A stretch of 36,582 nt of DNA from an uncultured Clostridia bacterium (GCA_934663625.1 CAKUKP010000021.1:1-36582); one strand, 5' to 3'. Numbered from the stretch's first letter, positions 23,050 to 31,503 are shown. The notes: generated from the sequence alone by a model not told the origin. Made by a program: numbers and translations.

Positions 23050-24705
23050 ATGTATTTAAAGATCAACGGTTATGAAATCAGCTGCGCCGAGGGAACCACC
23101 TGGATGCAGGCGTATGAGATGCTGCCGGAGGAGAGAAAATGTAAAAATCCGCTGGGCATTCGCGTCGGCGGCGAAACGAAGGCGCTGATCGATCCCGCGA
23201 CGGAATATGCGCACGCGAAGGTGCTCACGTTTAACGATGAAGAGGGGCGGCGCATCTATGAACGTTCGCTGATGCTGCTGTACATCACGGCGGTGCGCCG
23301 CGTGCGTCCGGATGTGCATGTGCGCATCGAACATTCCTATGGGCGCGGGCTGTATACATCCCTGCTGGAAACGGCGGCGGACGATCAGTTTGTGCGCGAT
23401 GTCGAAGCGGAAATGCATCGTCTGGCGGAGGCGCGGCTGCCGTTTGCGCGCAAGCGCGTCAGCACCGATGATGCGCAGGAATATTTCGCCCGCACGGGGC
23501 AGACCGACCGGCTGCGCATTTTGAACTATCGCCGCTTCCCGTATTTTACGCTGTATTCCATCGGCGATGGGCCGGAGGATTATTTCTACGGCATCATGGC
23601 GCCCGATACGGGCTCGGTGCGCGTGTTCAAACTGGTAAAGTGCGGAAGCGGCGTGGTGGTCATGCGCCCGAAGCGCAAAAACAGCGCGGAACCGGCGGGA
23701 TTTGAATTCATGCCGAAGCTTCAGCAGGTATTTCTGGAGAGCAGCGAATGGAACCGCATTCTGAACTGCCGCAATGCCGCCGATCTGAATGAAATGGTGG
23801 AGCAGCACAGGATCCGCGAATTCATCCGCGTAAACGAAGCGCTTCAGGAGCATAAGATCGATGAAATCGCCCAGCAGTTCATCGCGTCCGGCGCGCGGCT
23901 GATTCTGATCGCGGGGCCTTCCTCATCGGGCAAGACCACGTTTTCCAACCGCCTGTCGATCGCGCTGCGCGTGTACGGGCTGCGGCCGGTGAAGATTTCG
24001 CTGGACGATTATTATCGCAACCGCGAAGAACTGCCGCGCGAGGCGGATGGAACGATCGATTTTGAACGGATCGATACGCTGGATACGCATCTGATCTCCG
24101 ATCATTTAAAGCGTCTGATGGCGGGGGAAACGGTCGAACGGCCCGAATATGATTTTACCACCGGAATGCGCAAGGAAAAGACGCATCCGATGTGCGTGGA
24201 GGATGGCCAGCCGATCATCATCGAAGGCATTCACGGCCTGAACGATCGCCTGACGGAGGGCATCGATCGCGCGCAGAAGTTCAAAATCTACATCAGCGCG
24301 CTCACAGTGCTGAATCTGGACGATCACAACCGCATTCGCACGACCGACGCGCGGCTTCTGCGCCGCATCGTGCGCGATAATCTGTTCCGCGGCACGCTGC
24401 CGGAGGAAACCATGTCCATGTGGGATTCCGTGCGGCGCGGCGAGGTGAATTACATCTTCCCCTATCAGGAAAAGGCGGATGCGATGATCAATTCATCGCT
24501 GACGTATGAACTGGTGATCATGAAGAAATACGCGTTCCCGCTGCTGGCGGCGGTGCATCCGGACAGCCCGCATTACACCATGGCGCAGCGACTGATGAAG
24601 TTCCTGAATTATATTCAGGTGGCGGACGTCGAGGACGAAATCCCGATCAATTCGATTCTGCGCGAATTCATCGGCGGCAACGTGTTCTACCGCAATAACG
24701 ACTAA
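23050..24705 (+). CDS. TGS/ThrRS-like N-domain fused to uridine-kinase-type P-loop kinase
   Basis: Probable nucleoside kinase of the uridine kinase/phosphoribulokinase superfamily. The 551-residue chain starts with a TGS-like region (1-~65) followed by a segment like the second additional domain of threonyl-tRNA synthetase (~75-200, with the HSYGRGLY and E-rich blocks). After a linker comes the kinase domain with P-loop GPSSSGKTT (289-297), the substrate-binding SLDDYYRNRE, IIIEGIHGLN (Walker-B-like) and LRRIVRDNLFRG, the lid region. This fusion is widespread in Clostridia and Thermotogae and annotated as nucleoside or uridine kinase; in vivo substrate and the job of the tRNA-synthetase-like half are not settled to my knowledge. 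GGAGG lies before the start. It is a single-gene unit after its own promoter. Confidence 0.9.
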   Translation: MYLKINGYEISCAEGTTWMQAYEMLPEERKCKNPLGIRVGGETKALIDPATEYAHAKVLTFNDEEGRRIYERSLMLLYITAVRRVRPDVHVRIEHSYGRGLYTSLLETAADDQFVRDVEAEMHRLAEARLPFARKRVSTDDAQEYFARTGQTDRLRILNYRRFPYFTLYSIGDGPEDYFYGIMAPDTGSVRVFKLVKCGSGVVVMRPKRKNSAEPAGFEFMPKLQQVFLESSEWNRILNCRNAADLNEMVEQHRIREFIRVNEALQEHKIDEIAQQFIASGARLILIAGPSSSGKTTFSNRLSIALRVYGLRPVKISLDDYYRNREELPREADGTIDFERIDTLDTHLISDHLKRLMAGETVERPEYDFTTGMRKEKTHPMCVEDGQPIIIEGIHGLNDRLTEGIDRAQKFKIYISALTVLNLDDHNRIRTTDARLLRRIVRDNLFRGTLPEETMSMWDSVRRGEVNYIFPYQEKADAMINSSLTYELVIMKKYAFPLLAAVHPDSPHYTMAQRLMKFLNYIQVADVEDEIPINSILREFIGGNVFYRNND

Positions 24706-24741
24706 ATTGCCAAACTGCGCCGCATGTGCATTGATTTTACT

Positions 24742-24765
24742 GCAATCGTACATAATAGCGATTGC
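24742..24765 (+). promoter_or_regulatory. Inverted repeat before the YhcN-like gene
   Basis: GCAATCG (24742-24748) and CGATTGC (24759-24765) flank a 10-base, AT-rich centre containing CATAAT, a possible -10. It abuts the AAGGAGG ribosome-binding site. TTGATT at 24731-24736 is a weak -35 candidate at imperfect spacing. It may be an operator or an mRNA hairpin. Confidence 0.4.
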
Positions 24766-24779
24766 AAGGAGGAATGCAC

Positions 24780-25277
24780 ATGAAACACACAGCAACTTTT
24801 CTTTTGATCACGGCGATGGCGCTTTCGATATGCCTGACCGGCTGCATGAGCGGCGGCAACGTGGGCGAAACGGTCAATCCCACCCCCACAGCGGATTTCA
24901 TGCCCAACATGAATAACCGTCAGACGCAGGAGAGCGCAGATTACGATTGGAAGGCGAACGCCGCCAAGGTGGAGGCGAACATCGGCAGGATTTCCGAAAT
25001 CGCCGAATGCCGCGTGGTGGTCACCGGCAATACCGCGCTGGTGGGCGTGAAGTTTGACAACAGCTACAAGGGCGAAATGACCGAACGCCTGCGCCAGATG
25101 GTGGCGGCGGAGGTTCTGGCGGCCGATCCGAAGATCGAAACCGTGGCGGTGACGTCGTATCCCGATGATGTGGAGGACGTATATGAACTGTCCGATCGGA
25201 TGCTGTCCGGCAAGGATCAGGATGATCTGAAGGAAGAAATCAACGAAATTGTGCGCAACGCGACGACGCTGCGATAG
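24780..25277 (+). CDS. YhcN/YlaJ-family lipoprotein (spore-associated)
   Basis: Membrane-anchored lipoprotein of the YhcN/YlaJ family, whose known members are forespore or spore lipoproteins in Bacillus. The product from ATG 24780 has 165 residues; this start is preferred over the in-frame ATG at 24774 because AAGGAGG is then 7 bases away. The signal ends in Leu-Thr-Gly-Cys, a clear lipobox with Cys at about residue 22. The C-terminal ~100 residues match the family domain: a two-fold alpha/beta unit with IAECRVVVTGNTALVGVKF and DPKIETVAVTS, then a helical end. It is followed after 14 bases by the ComEA-like gene, so they are likely one transcript. It supports a spore-forming or formerly spore-forming lineage. 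Confidence 0.85.
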   Translation: MKHTATFLLITAMALSICLTGCMSGGNVGETVNPTPTADFMPNMNNRQTQESADYDWKANAAKVEANIGRISEIAECRVVVTGNTALVGVKFDNSYKGEMTERLRQMVAAEVLAADPKIETVAVTSYPDDVEDVYELSDRMLSGKDQDDLKEEINEIVRNATTLR

Positions 25278-25291
25278 GAGTAGGTTTACCA

Positions 25292-25660
25292 ATGAAGCTT
25301 CTGCGCAAATTGCAGATTCGATGGGGCGAGGGAATGCTGATCCTCGCCCTGTTTGCGTTGTTCTGCGCGCACGCCGCCATCGCGTATTTCGCCCGTCCGG
25401 TGTGGAATGAAACGCACGCGCCGGTTCACGATGTGCCGTTTGAATGCGTGGATTTTCGCGTGGATATCAACCGCGCATCGGCGGAGGAACTGACAAAGCT
25501 TTCCGGAATCGGGGAAGTGCTTGCCCAGCGGATCGTGGATTATCGCGATGCGCACGGCGCGTTTACCGATGCGGAACAGCTGAAAAATGTAGAAGGCATC
25601 GGCGAAGCGAAGCTCGAAGCGCTGATCCCGCAGATCAAAATCGGCGGAAATGATTCGTAA
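25292..25660 (+). CDS. comEA: ComEA-like helix-hairpin-helix DNA-binding protein
   Basis: Membrane-anchored protein that should bind double-stranded DNA outside the membrane, as ComEA does in DNA uptake. The 122 residues have one N-terminal transmembrane helix (about 15-33) and a C-terminal tandem helix-hairpin-helix domain, DINRASAEELTKLSGIGEVL then LKNVEGIGEAKLEAL, ending near residue 117. The SLBB domain present in Bacillus ComEA (about 200 residues) is absent. No ComEC or ComEB is nearby in the window. It may serve DNA uptake or another DNA-linked role at the cell surface. The start is 14 bases after the YhcN-like gene, with GGAG upstream. Confidence 0.85.
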   Translation: MKLLRKLQIRWGEGMLILALFALFCAHAAIAYFARPVWNETHAPVHDVPFECVDFRVDINRASAEELTKLSGIGEVLAQRIVDYRDAHGAFTDAEQLKNVEGIGEAKLEALIPQIKIGGNDS

Positions 25661-25668
25661 AAAGCGTA

Positions 25669-25697
25669 TTGCGCACATCGGGCGCGTTTGCTATAAT
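25669..25697 (+). promoter_or_regulatory. Promoter of dnaE
   Basis: TTGCGC (25669-25674) and a perfect TATAAT (25692-25697) are 17 bp apart, with TG at 25689-25690 giving an extended -10. It lies 33 bases before the dnaE start. Confidence 0.8.
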
Positions 25698-25729
25698 AAA
25701 ACTGGAAATTTACGGGGATTGGGGGCGCG

Positions 25730-28700
25730 ATGGGCATGTTTTCGCATTTGCATCTGCATACGGAATATTCGCTGCTGGACGGCGCGTGCAGAATCAGGGA
25801 GCTGGTTGCCCGCCTGAAGGAACTGGGCATGACCAGCTGCGCGATTACGGATCACGGCGTGATGTACGGCGTGCTGGATTTTTATCGCGCCTGCAGGGCG
25901 GAGGGCATTCATCCGGTGATCGGGTGCGAGGTTTACGTCTGCCCCGATATGGATAATAAAACCAGTACTACCCGCGATTACAGCCATCTGATATTGCTGT
26001 GCGAAAATCAGACGGGCTATCAGAACCTGTCCGCGCTGGTCAGCGCGGGTTGGACGCGCGGCTTTTATTATCGTCCCCGCGTGGATTATGATCTGCTGCA
26101 AAAGCACAGCGAAGGGCTGATCGCGCTGAGCGCGTGCCTGTCCGGCGATATCCCCAAGCTTTTGCTGGATCGGCGCGAAACGGATGCGCGGCGCATGGCG
26201 CAGCGGTATCTGGATATCTTCGGCCGCGGCAATTTTTTCATTGAACTGCAGGATCACGGGCTTCCGGAGGAAAAGCAGGTGCTGCCGAGGCTGATTCGGC
26301 TGGCAAAGGATATGGATATTCCCACCGTGATCACGAACGACTGCCATTATTTAACCCGCGATGATGCGCGGATGCAGGAAGTGCTGATGTGCATCCAGAC
26401 CGGCAAGACGCTGCAGGACGAAAACCGGATGCGCATGGACACGGATCAGCTCTATGTGAAATCCGAGGATGAAATCCGCCGCCTGTTTCCCAATTTTCAG
26501 GAAGCGATCGATCGAACGGAGGAAATCGCGCAGCGCTGCCGGGTGGAATTTGAATTCGGCAAAACGAAGCTGCCGCGCTTTCCGTTGCCGGAGGGCGAAA
26601 CGAATACGGGCTATCTGCGCAAGCTGTGCCGCGAAGGGCTGGCGGAGCGCTATGCGCCCGATCGCACGGACGCGGTGGAGCGCCTGAATTACGAACTATC
26701 CGTGATCGAATCGATGGGCTATGTGGATTATTTCTTGATCGTATGGGATTTTATCCACTATGCCAAGACGCACGGCGTGGGCGTGGGGCCCGGACGCGGC
26801 AGCGGCGCGGGATCGATCGCGGCGTATGCGCTGGGCATTACGGAGATCGATCCGCTGAAATACAATCTGCTGTTCGAACGATTCCTGAATCCGGAGCGCG
26901 TATCGATGCCCGATATCGATTGTGATTTTGATTATGAGCGGCGCGGTCAGGTGATTGATTACGTGCGCCGCCGCTACGGCGCGGATCATGTGGCGCAGAT
27001 CATCACGTTCGGTACGATGGCGGCGCGCGCCGTGCTGCGCGACGTCGGCCGCGTGATGGGCATGAATTATCAGCAGACGGACGCCATCGCGAAGATGGTG
27101 CCGTTTGAATTGAAGATGACGCTGGAACGGGCGCTTTCGGTAAGTCCGGAGCTTCGCCGCGCCTATGAAAGCGATGAACAGGTGCACGCCATGATCGATA
27201 TGGCGCGCAAGCTGGAGGGCATGCCGCGCAACACATCTACCCACGCGGCGGGCGTGCTGATCACGGCGGAACCGGTGGTGAATTATCTGCCGCTGCAGAT
27301 GAACGATGATGTGGTCACCACGCAGTTCCCGATGGGCGATGTGGAAGCGCTGGGGCTTCTGAAGATGGATTTCCTCGGCCTGCGCACGCTGAACGTGATC
27401 ATGGATACCGAGGAAATGCTTTCCGAGGAGGGCGTGCAGCTGCGCACGGAGGATATTCCGTTCGACGATGACGGCGTATATAAGATGATTTCCGACGGCG
27501 ATACGGACGGCGTATTCCAGCTGGAATCTACGGGCATGCGCCAGTTTTTGCAGAACATGCGTCCCGGCAGCTTTGAAGATATCATCGCCGCCATTTCGCT
27601 CTATCGTCCCGGCCCGATGGATTCGATCCCGCGCTACATTGCAGGCAAGGAGGATCCGAGCAGCGTGAAGTACATCACGCCGCAGCTCAAGCCGATTCTG
27701 GACGTAACCTACGGCTGCATGGTGTACCAGGAACAGGTCATGCAGATCGTGCGCGATCTGGCGGGCTATTCGATGGGCAGAAGCGATCTGGTGCGCCGCG
27801 CCATGGCGAAGAAAAAGCACGATGTGATGGCGCAGGAAAAAAAGAACTTCATCGAAGGGCTGGAGGAGGACGGGCGCGTGATCGTGCCCGGCTGCGTGCG
27901 CAACGGCGTATCCGCGCAGGCGGCGGAGCAGATCTTCGATGAAATGACCGCGTTCGCCAGCTATGCATTTAACAAATCGCACGCCGCGGCATACGCCGTG
28001 GTCGCCGTGCAGACCGGCTATCTGAAGCTGCATTATCCGGTGGAATTTATGGCGGCGCTGATGAATTCCATGACCGCGAACACCACCAAGATCGCCTATT
28101 ACATTCAGGCGCTGCGCAAGCGCGGCATTCCCGTGCTGCCGCCGGATGTGAACGAATCGCATGAAAAATTCTCCGTGGGTTATCAGGACGGCGTAAAGGG
28201 CGTGCGCTTCGGTCTGGCGGGCATTAAAAATCTGGGGCACAACGCCATCGAAGAGGTGGTGCGCGAGCGCGAAAACGGCGGCGCGTACCGCGATCTGTTT
28301 GATTTTATCAACCGCAACGCGGGTGGCGCGATCAACAAAAAGGGCGTGGAAAGTCTGATTCGATCGGGCGCGTTCGATCGCTTGCCCGGCGCGCGCAGCC
28401 AGAAGCTGTACGTATACGAACGCGCGATGGATGGCGCGAACCGCCAGCAGAAAAACGTGGTAGCGGGGCAGATTTCGCTGTTCGATATGGGCGATACGGT
28501 GCAGACGCCGCCGCCCCCGCTGCCGAACGTGGCGGAATTCGATCTGCGCCAGCGGCTGGATATGGAGCACGAAGTGACCGGCGTATACATATCCGGACAT
28601 CCGCTGATGGAATATACGCAGGAACTGAGCGCGCTGAGCATCAATTCGCAGGTGCTGTCCGAACTTGCCGAGCGCGAGGATCACGGCATGGCGTATGATC

Positions 28701-29224
28701 AGAAGAACGTGCGCATGGGCGGCCTGATCGCGGAAACGAAGATGAAGGCGGTCAAGAGCGGCAATATGATGGCGTTCGTGCAGCTGGAGGATCTCTACGG
28801 CGTGACCGAGGTGCTGGTGTTCCCGAAGGTGTACGATCGGGTATCGCAGATGCTGAAAACGGATGATCCGGTATTGATGAGCGGCAAGCTTTCCATTCGC
28901 GAAGATGAAGCGCCGAAGCTTCTGCTGGATCGCATTGCGCCGCTGCGCGGATCGGATGCGCAGGAAAATCAGAATGAACCGGCTGCACCGCGGCAGAGCG
29001 CGCGCCGTCCGGCGGAGCGGAAGCTGTATCTGAAGCTCCATCAGGATCAGCGCGATCAGGTGCTCTCCATTCTTTCCGAAACGCCGGGGCACATTCCCGT
29101 GGTGCTGTACATCATTGAAGAAAAGAAGGGCTATCTCGCGCCGGATCGATATCGCGTGGACGAGGGCTATGATTTCGGCGCGCTGGCGAATCTGATCGGC
29201 GCGGATGGAATCGTATTGAAATAA
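25730..29224 (+). CDS. dnaE: DNA polymerase III alpha subunit DnaE
   Basis: Replicative DNA polymerase subunit of the DnaE1-type family. The 1164 residues are the normal length. In order: PHP domain (HLHLHTEYSLLDG, 6-18; then further His/Asp/Cys ligand motifs including TNDCHYL), palm with catalytic aspartates in PDIDCDFDYERR (Asp395 and Asp397), thumb and fingers, tandem helix-hairpin-helix, and a C-terminal OB fold (VRMGGLIAETKMKAVKSG, near 985) with a short tail. The Clostridia usually carry a second alpha subunit, PolC, elsewhere; it is not in this window. An alternative start is ATG 25736 (residue 3). No perfect ribosome-binding site is present (GGGGATTGGGGG). There is no terminator after it, and the next gene starts 38 bases on. 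Confidence 0.97.
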   Translation: MGMFSHLHLHTEYSLLDGACRIRELVARLKELGMTSCAITDHGVMYGVLDFYRACRAEGIHPVIGCEVYVCPDMDNKTSTTRDYSHLILLCENQTGYQNLSALVSAGWTRGFYYRPRVDYDLLQKHSEGLIALSACLSGDIPKLLLDRRETDARRMAQRYLDIFGRGNFFIELQDHGLPEEKQVLPRLIRLAKDMDIPTVITNDCHYLTRDDARMQEVLMCIQTGKTLQDENRMRMDTDQLYVKSEDEIRRLFPNFQEAIDRTEEIAQRCRVEFEFGKTKLPRFPLPEGETNTGYLRKLCREGLAERYAPDRTDAVERLNYELSVIESMGYVDYFLIVWDFIHYAKTHGVGVGPGRGSGAGSIAAYALGITEIDPLKYNLLFERFLNPERVSMPDIDCDFDYERRGQVIDYVRRRYGADHVAQIITFGTMAARAVLRDVGRVMGMNYQQTDAIAKMVPFELKMTLERALSVSPELRRAYESDEQVHAMIDMARKLEGMPRNTSTHAAGVLITAEPVVNYLPLQMNDDVVTTQFPMGDVEALGLLKMDFLGLRTLNVIMDTEEMLSEEGVQLRTEDIPFDDDGVYKMISDGDTDGVFQLESTGMRQFLQNMRPGSFEDIIAAISLYRPGPMDSIPRYIAGKEDPSSVKYITPQLKPILDVTYGCMVYQEQVMQIVRDLAGYSMGRSDLVRRAMAKKKHDVMAQEKKNFIEGLEEDGRVIVPGCVRNGVSAQAAEQIFDEMTAFASYAFNKSHAAAYAVVAVQTGYLKLHYPVEFMAALMNSMTANTTKIAYYIQALRKRGIPVLPPDVNESHEKFSVGYQDGVKGVRFGLAGIKNLGHNAIEEVVRERENGGAYRDLFDFINRNAGGAINKKGVESLIRSGAFDRLPGARSQKLYVYERAMDGANRQQKNVVAGQISLFDMGDTVQTPPPPLPNVAEFDLRQRLDMEHEVTGVYISGHPLMEYTQELSALSINSQVLSELAEREDHGMAYDQKNVRMGGLIAETKMKAVKSGNMMAFVQLEDLYGVTEVLVFPKVYDRVSQMLKTDDPVLMSGKLSIREDEAPKLLLDRIAPLRGSDAQENQNEPAAPRQSARRPAERKLYLKLHQDQRDQVLSILSETPGHIPVVLYIIEEKKGYLAPDRYRVDEGYDFGALANLIGADGIVLK

Positions 29225-29262
29225 AGAAGCACGAATGAGGTTGTCAGGGGGAGGAAATGGGT

Positions 29263-30666
29263 ATGCAAAGAATCAGGCGCTGCCTGAACAGGCTTCCGCG
29301 GCGCACATGGTTTCTGATTGCGTTGTTTGCGGTGATGGGGTTTGGCGTAACGACGTTTACGCGCCTCGCCGAATCGATTAACTGCATCATACTCTTGCCG
29401 ATTGAAATCACGGCGGCGTATGTTCTGTGGCGCAGAGAGGGCTGCCGCCGCGATATGCCGGCTGTCTTCGGCGCGCTCATCCTGCTTTGGGGATTGCTGG
29501 CGTGCGTAATCAATCGAAGTATTCTGGATAAAACCGCGGCGTTTGGATTCTGGGGCATCGCGGCCGCATGGTTCTATATCCTGCGCACGCCGAGAAAGCT
29601 TGCGCCGGAATCGATTCGGGATGAATTCTGCGCGGTCTGCGCGGTATATCTGATCTGCTATCTGCCGCTTCTGCTGATTGCGCTGTTTTCGCTGTTTTCG
29701 GGCGTCGCCATGTATCTTCCGGGGGACAACGGTTTTCCGGTGGGCATCGTCGCGCAGGGCAATCTGACCGGCCGCTTCCGCGTGATGGACAACGCCAACG
29801 ATGCCGCCACCATCGAAATGATGTGCGTGCTGTTTGCCGTCTATCTGTTCATCAACCGCAAGCAGCTCGGCTGGCGCATCTTCAGCGTCTTTGCCGGACT
29901 TTGCAATCTGATGGTGCTCGCCCATACCCAATCGCGTTCGGGCGCGATTTCGCTGAGCATCGGCATCGGCGTATTGGTATTCCGCGCGGTGTTCGCCCGA
30001 ATTCCCCGCAAAAAATGGCGCGTCGTACTGGGCGTGCTGGCGTGCGCGCTGGCGTTCTTTGTGGTACTCAAGGGCGTCGATCTGGTGCGCAAGGCGGATA
30101 TTGAAATCGCGAAGCGTACGGCGATCTACGTGGATGAATCCACGCTCAACGACGCCAGCTATGCGGATCAACTTGGGCAGTTCGACGTCGGCAGCAGCGG
30201 CCGCACGAAATTGTGGAAACGCGTCAGCGAATACCTGATGAATCATCCGAGGGCGCTGCTGAGCGGCGTTACGGGCGGAAATGTGATGGAAATCGTCGAT
30301 GAGGGCACGGGCATTACGACGGGCATGTACAATCCGCATAACTCGCTGCTGGAATGCATTACCACGCTCGGCACGCCGTTTGCCCTGCTGATTCTGGCGT
30401 TCCTTGTGTACATGTTTCCGAAATGCTGGAAGGTGCTCACCGGAGAAGGCCGGAATTTCGAATATTTCTTCGTGGCGCTGATTGCATGCATGCTGGCGAA
30501 CAGCATCACCGAGGTCAATCTGTTCGCGCGGTATTACGGCAACAATTCCCTGTTCATGCTGGCGTGCGGCTATGTGCTGCATGCCTGCGCACGGCAGAAA
30601 GCCTGCGTTCGAAGCGGGGGCAGGATCGAATCGAATCCGCAGAAAACGGATGAATCGGTCAGCTGA
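29263..30666 (+). CDS. O-antigen ligase/polymerase-like membrane protein (Wzy_C type)
   Basis: Integral membrane protein of about ten to eleven hydrophobic segments, with the family's extracytoplasmic loop between them. Supporting motifs are HTQSRSGAISLSIG (residues about 223-236) and, in the long loop, GSSGRTKLW and NPHNSLLE, the last with a His often essential in O-antigen ligases. The domain fits Wzy_C/O-antigen ligase proteins, which in Gram-positives polymerise or attach surface polysaccharide or teichoic-type glycans. The start ATG 29263 is chosen because GGGGGAGG (29247-29254) is 8 bases away, whereas ATG 29257 is only 2 bases from it. No glycosyltransferase gene lies nearby, so the polymer involved is unknown. 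It starts 38 bases after dnaE, so may share its transcript. Confidence 0.82.
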   Translation: MQRIRRCLNRLPRRTWFLIALFAVMGFGVTTFTRLAESINCIILLPIEITAAYVLWRREGCRRDMPAVFGALILLWGLLACVINRSILDKTAAFGFWGIAAAWFYILRTPRKLAPESIRDEFCAVCAVYLICYLPLLLIALFSLFSGVAMYLPGDNGFPVGIVAQGNLTGRFRVMDNANDAATIEMMCVLFAVYLFINRKQLGWRIFSVFAGLCNLMVLAHTQSRSGAISLSIGIGVLVFRAVFARIPRKKWRVVLGVLACALAFFVVLKGVDLVRKADIEIAKRTAIYVDESTLNDASYADQLGQFDVGSSGRTKLWKRVSEYLMNHPRALLSGVTGGNVMEIVDEGTGITTGMYNPHNSLLECITTLGTPFALLILAFLVYMFPKCWKVLTGEGRNFEYFFVALIACMLANSITEVNLFARYYGNNSLFMLACGYVLHACARQKACVRSGGRIESNPQKTDESVS

Positions 30667-30672
30667 AATCCG

Positions 30673-30754
30673 GATGAACACGCGCCCGTGCGTTTTATCG
30701 CATCCCATCGTGAAAACCGGCTGAGTACGATGAACACGCATCCGGGCGTTTTAT
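30673..30754 (+). repeat. Imperfect direct repeat in the gap before the S10 cluster
   Basis: Two copies of a 26-bp sequence, starting GATGAACACGC and ending GCGTTTTAT, lie at 30673-30698 and 30729-30754 and differ at three positions. Each has a short ACGC/GCGT stem followed by TTTAT, so each could be a weak terminator-like hairpin. They lie after the O-antigen-ligase-like gene and before the strong terminator at 30761. Confidence 0.6.
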
Positions 30755-30760
30755 TTCTGA

Positions 30761-30787
30761 AAAACGGGGTCATCGACCCCGTTTTTG
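30761..30787 (+). terminator. Intrinsic terminator after the O-antigen-ligase-like gene
   Basis: AAAACGGGGTC (30761-30771) pairs perfectly with GACCCCGTTTT (30775-30785) around ATC and ends in TTTTTG. It separates the dnaE/ligase transcript from the S10 operon. Confidence 0.88.
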
Positions 30788-30851
30788 CGTTAATTGTTTG
30801 AAAAAAACGGCGCGATTTGCCGGCTTTTTACAAAAATCGCAGTCCGGTTGT

Positions 30852-30880
30852 TTGAAAAAATGCGCGTTTAGAGGTATAAT
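30852..30880 (+). promoter_or_regulatory. Strong promoter of the S10 ribosomal-protein operon
   Basis: TTGAAA (30852-30857) and a perfect TATAAT (30875-30880) are exactly 17 bp apart. The predicted start near 30887 is also the first base of a 9-bp leader helix. A copy of the block around the -35 (TTGTTTGAAAAAA) occurs at 30795-30807, 53 bases upstream, but has no matching -10. Confidence 0.85.
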
Positions 30881-30886
30881 AAGAAG

Positions 30887-31079
30887 GTCGTGTGCCGAGG
30901 ATTTCTGTGCAAAAATGCCGGTTTTTGATATAGCGACAGCGCACGGCGACAGGGATGAACCGGAAGGTTGCGGCTGCGCCGGTAATTTCCGGGGACCAGT
31001 CCGAAAATCGGACGACGGAGCTCATGCCCGTCGTGACCAAACAATAACCCACGCCCGGCAGCGTGTGCATGAGTTCAAT
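30887..31079 (+). promoter_or_regulatory. Highly structured ~205-nt leader of the S10 operon
   Basis: Helices visible by eye: 30887-30895 with 30939-30947 (9 bp, two G-U); inside it 30910-30915 with 30922-30927; 30960-30965 with 30987-30992; 30999-31004 with 31008-31013; 31012-31018 with 31028-31034 (7 bp perfect); 31020-31027 with 31067-31074 (7-8 bp with a G-U); and 31050-31054 with 31061-31065. Several of these exclude each other or would form a pseudoknot (31012-31013 is shared; 31020-31027 is the loop of another helix). No start codon leads a convincing ORF. Such structure before a ribosomal operon suggests autoregulation by one of its proteins, as with L4 in E. coli, but I recognise no known family. 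Confidence 0.6.
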
Positions 31080-31092
31080 AGGAGGAACAACA

Positions 31093-31401
31093 ATGGCCAA
31101 CCAGAAGATCCGCATCAAGCTCAAGGCGTACGAGCACTCGATCATCGATCAGAGCGCGGCGCGCATCGTGGAAACCGCAAAGCGTACCGGTTCCCGCGTA
31201 TCCGGCCCGATCCCGCTCCCGACCGAAAAGGAAATCGTAACGATCCTGCGCTCCCCCCACAAGCACAAGGATTCCCGCGAGCAGTTCGAGATGAGAACCC
31301 ACAAGCGCCTCATCGACATCCTGCAGCCCACCCCCCGCACGGTAGACGCGCTGACCAAGCTCGACCTGCCGGCAGGCGTTGAAATCGAGATCAAGCTGTA
31401 A
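31093..31401 (+). CDS. rpsJ: 30S ribosomal protein S10
   Basis: Small-subunit protein of the 30S head, also the NusE partner of NusB in antitermination. The 102-residue product matches the family end to end: KIRIKLKAYEHSIIDQSA at the start, SGPIPLPTEKEI with the loop that reaches the rRNA, SREQFEMRTHKRLIDI, and a C-terminus ending VEIEIKL. The start ATG 31093 is set by AGGAGG (31080-31085); the frame to 31063 upstream lies in the leader. First gene of the cluster. Confidence 0.98.
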   Translation: MANQKIRIKLKAYEHSIIDQSAARIVETAKRTGSRVSGPIPLPTEKEIVTILRSPHKHKDSREQFEMRTHKRLIDILQPTPRTVDALTKLDLPAGVEIEIKL

Positions 31402-31503
31402 ACGGCGCAAGCCGGGGAATGATGCATCTCACGCGCATCCCCCACAGTTTTATCAATGGTAACTGCCAAGCGGTTACCCAAACATACCGAAAGAGGTGTA
31501 ACA

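Noticed and set aside
26696..29092. Long open frame of about 800 codons on the minus strand across dnaE
   Set aside because: It lies wholly antisense to a clearly conserved polymerase, has a His/Arg/Ala-rich unnatural composition and no ribosome-binding site. It is a by-product of high-GC codon use.
30798..30897. Small ORF or leader peptide in the S10 upstream region
   Set aside because: Frames there are short, have no good ribosome-binding site and begin upstream of the promoter.
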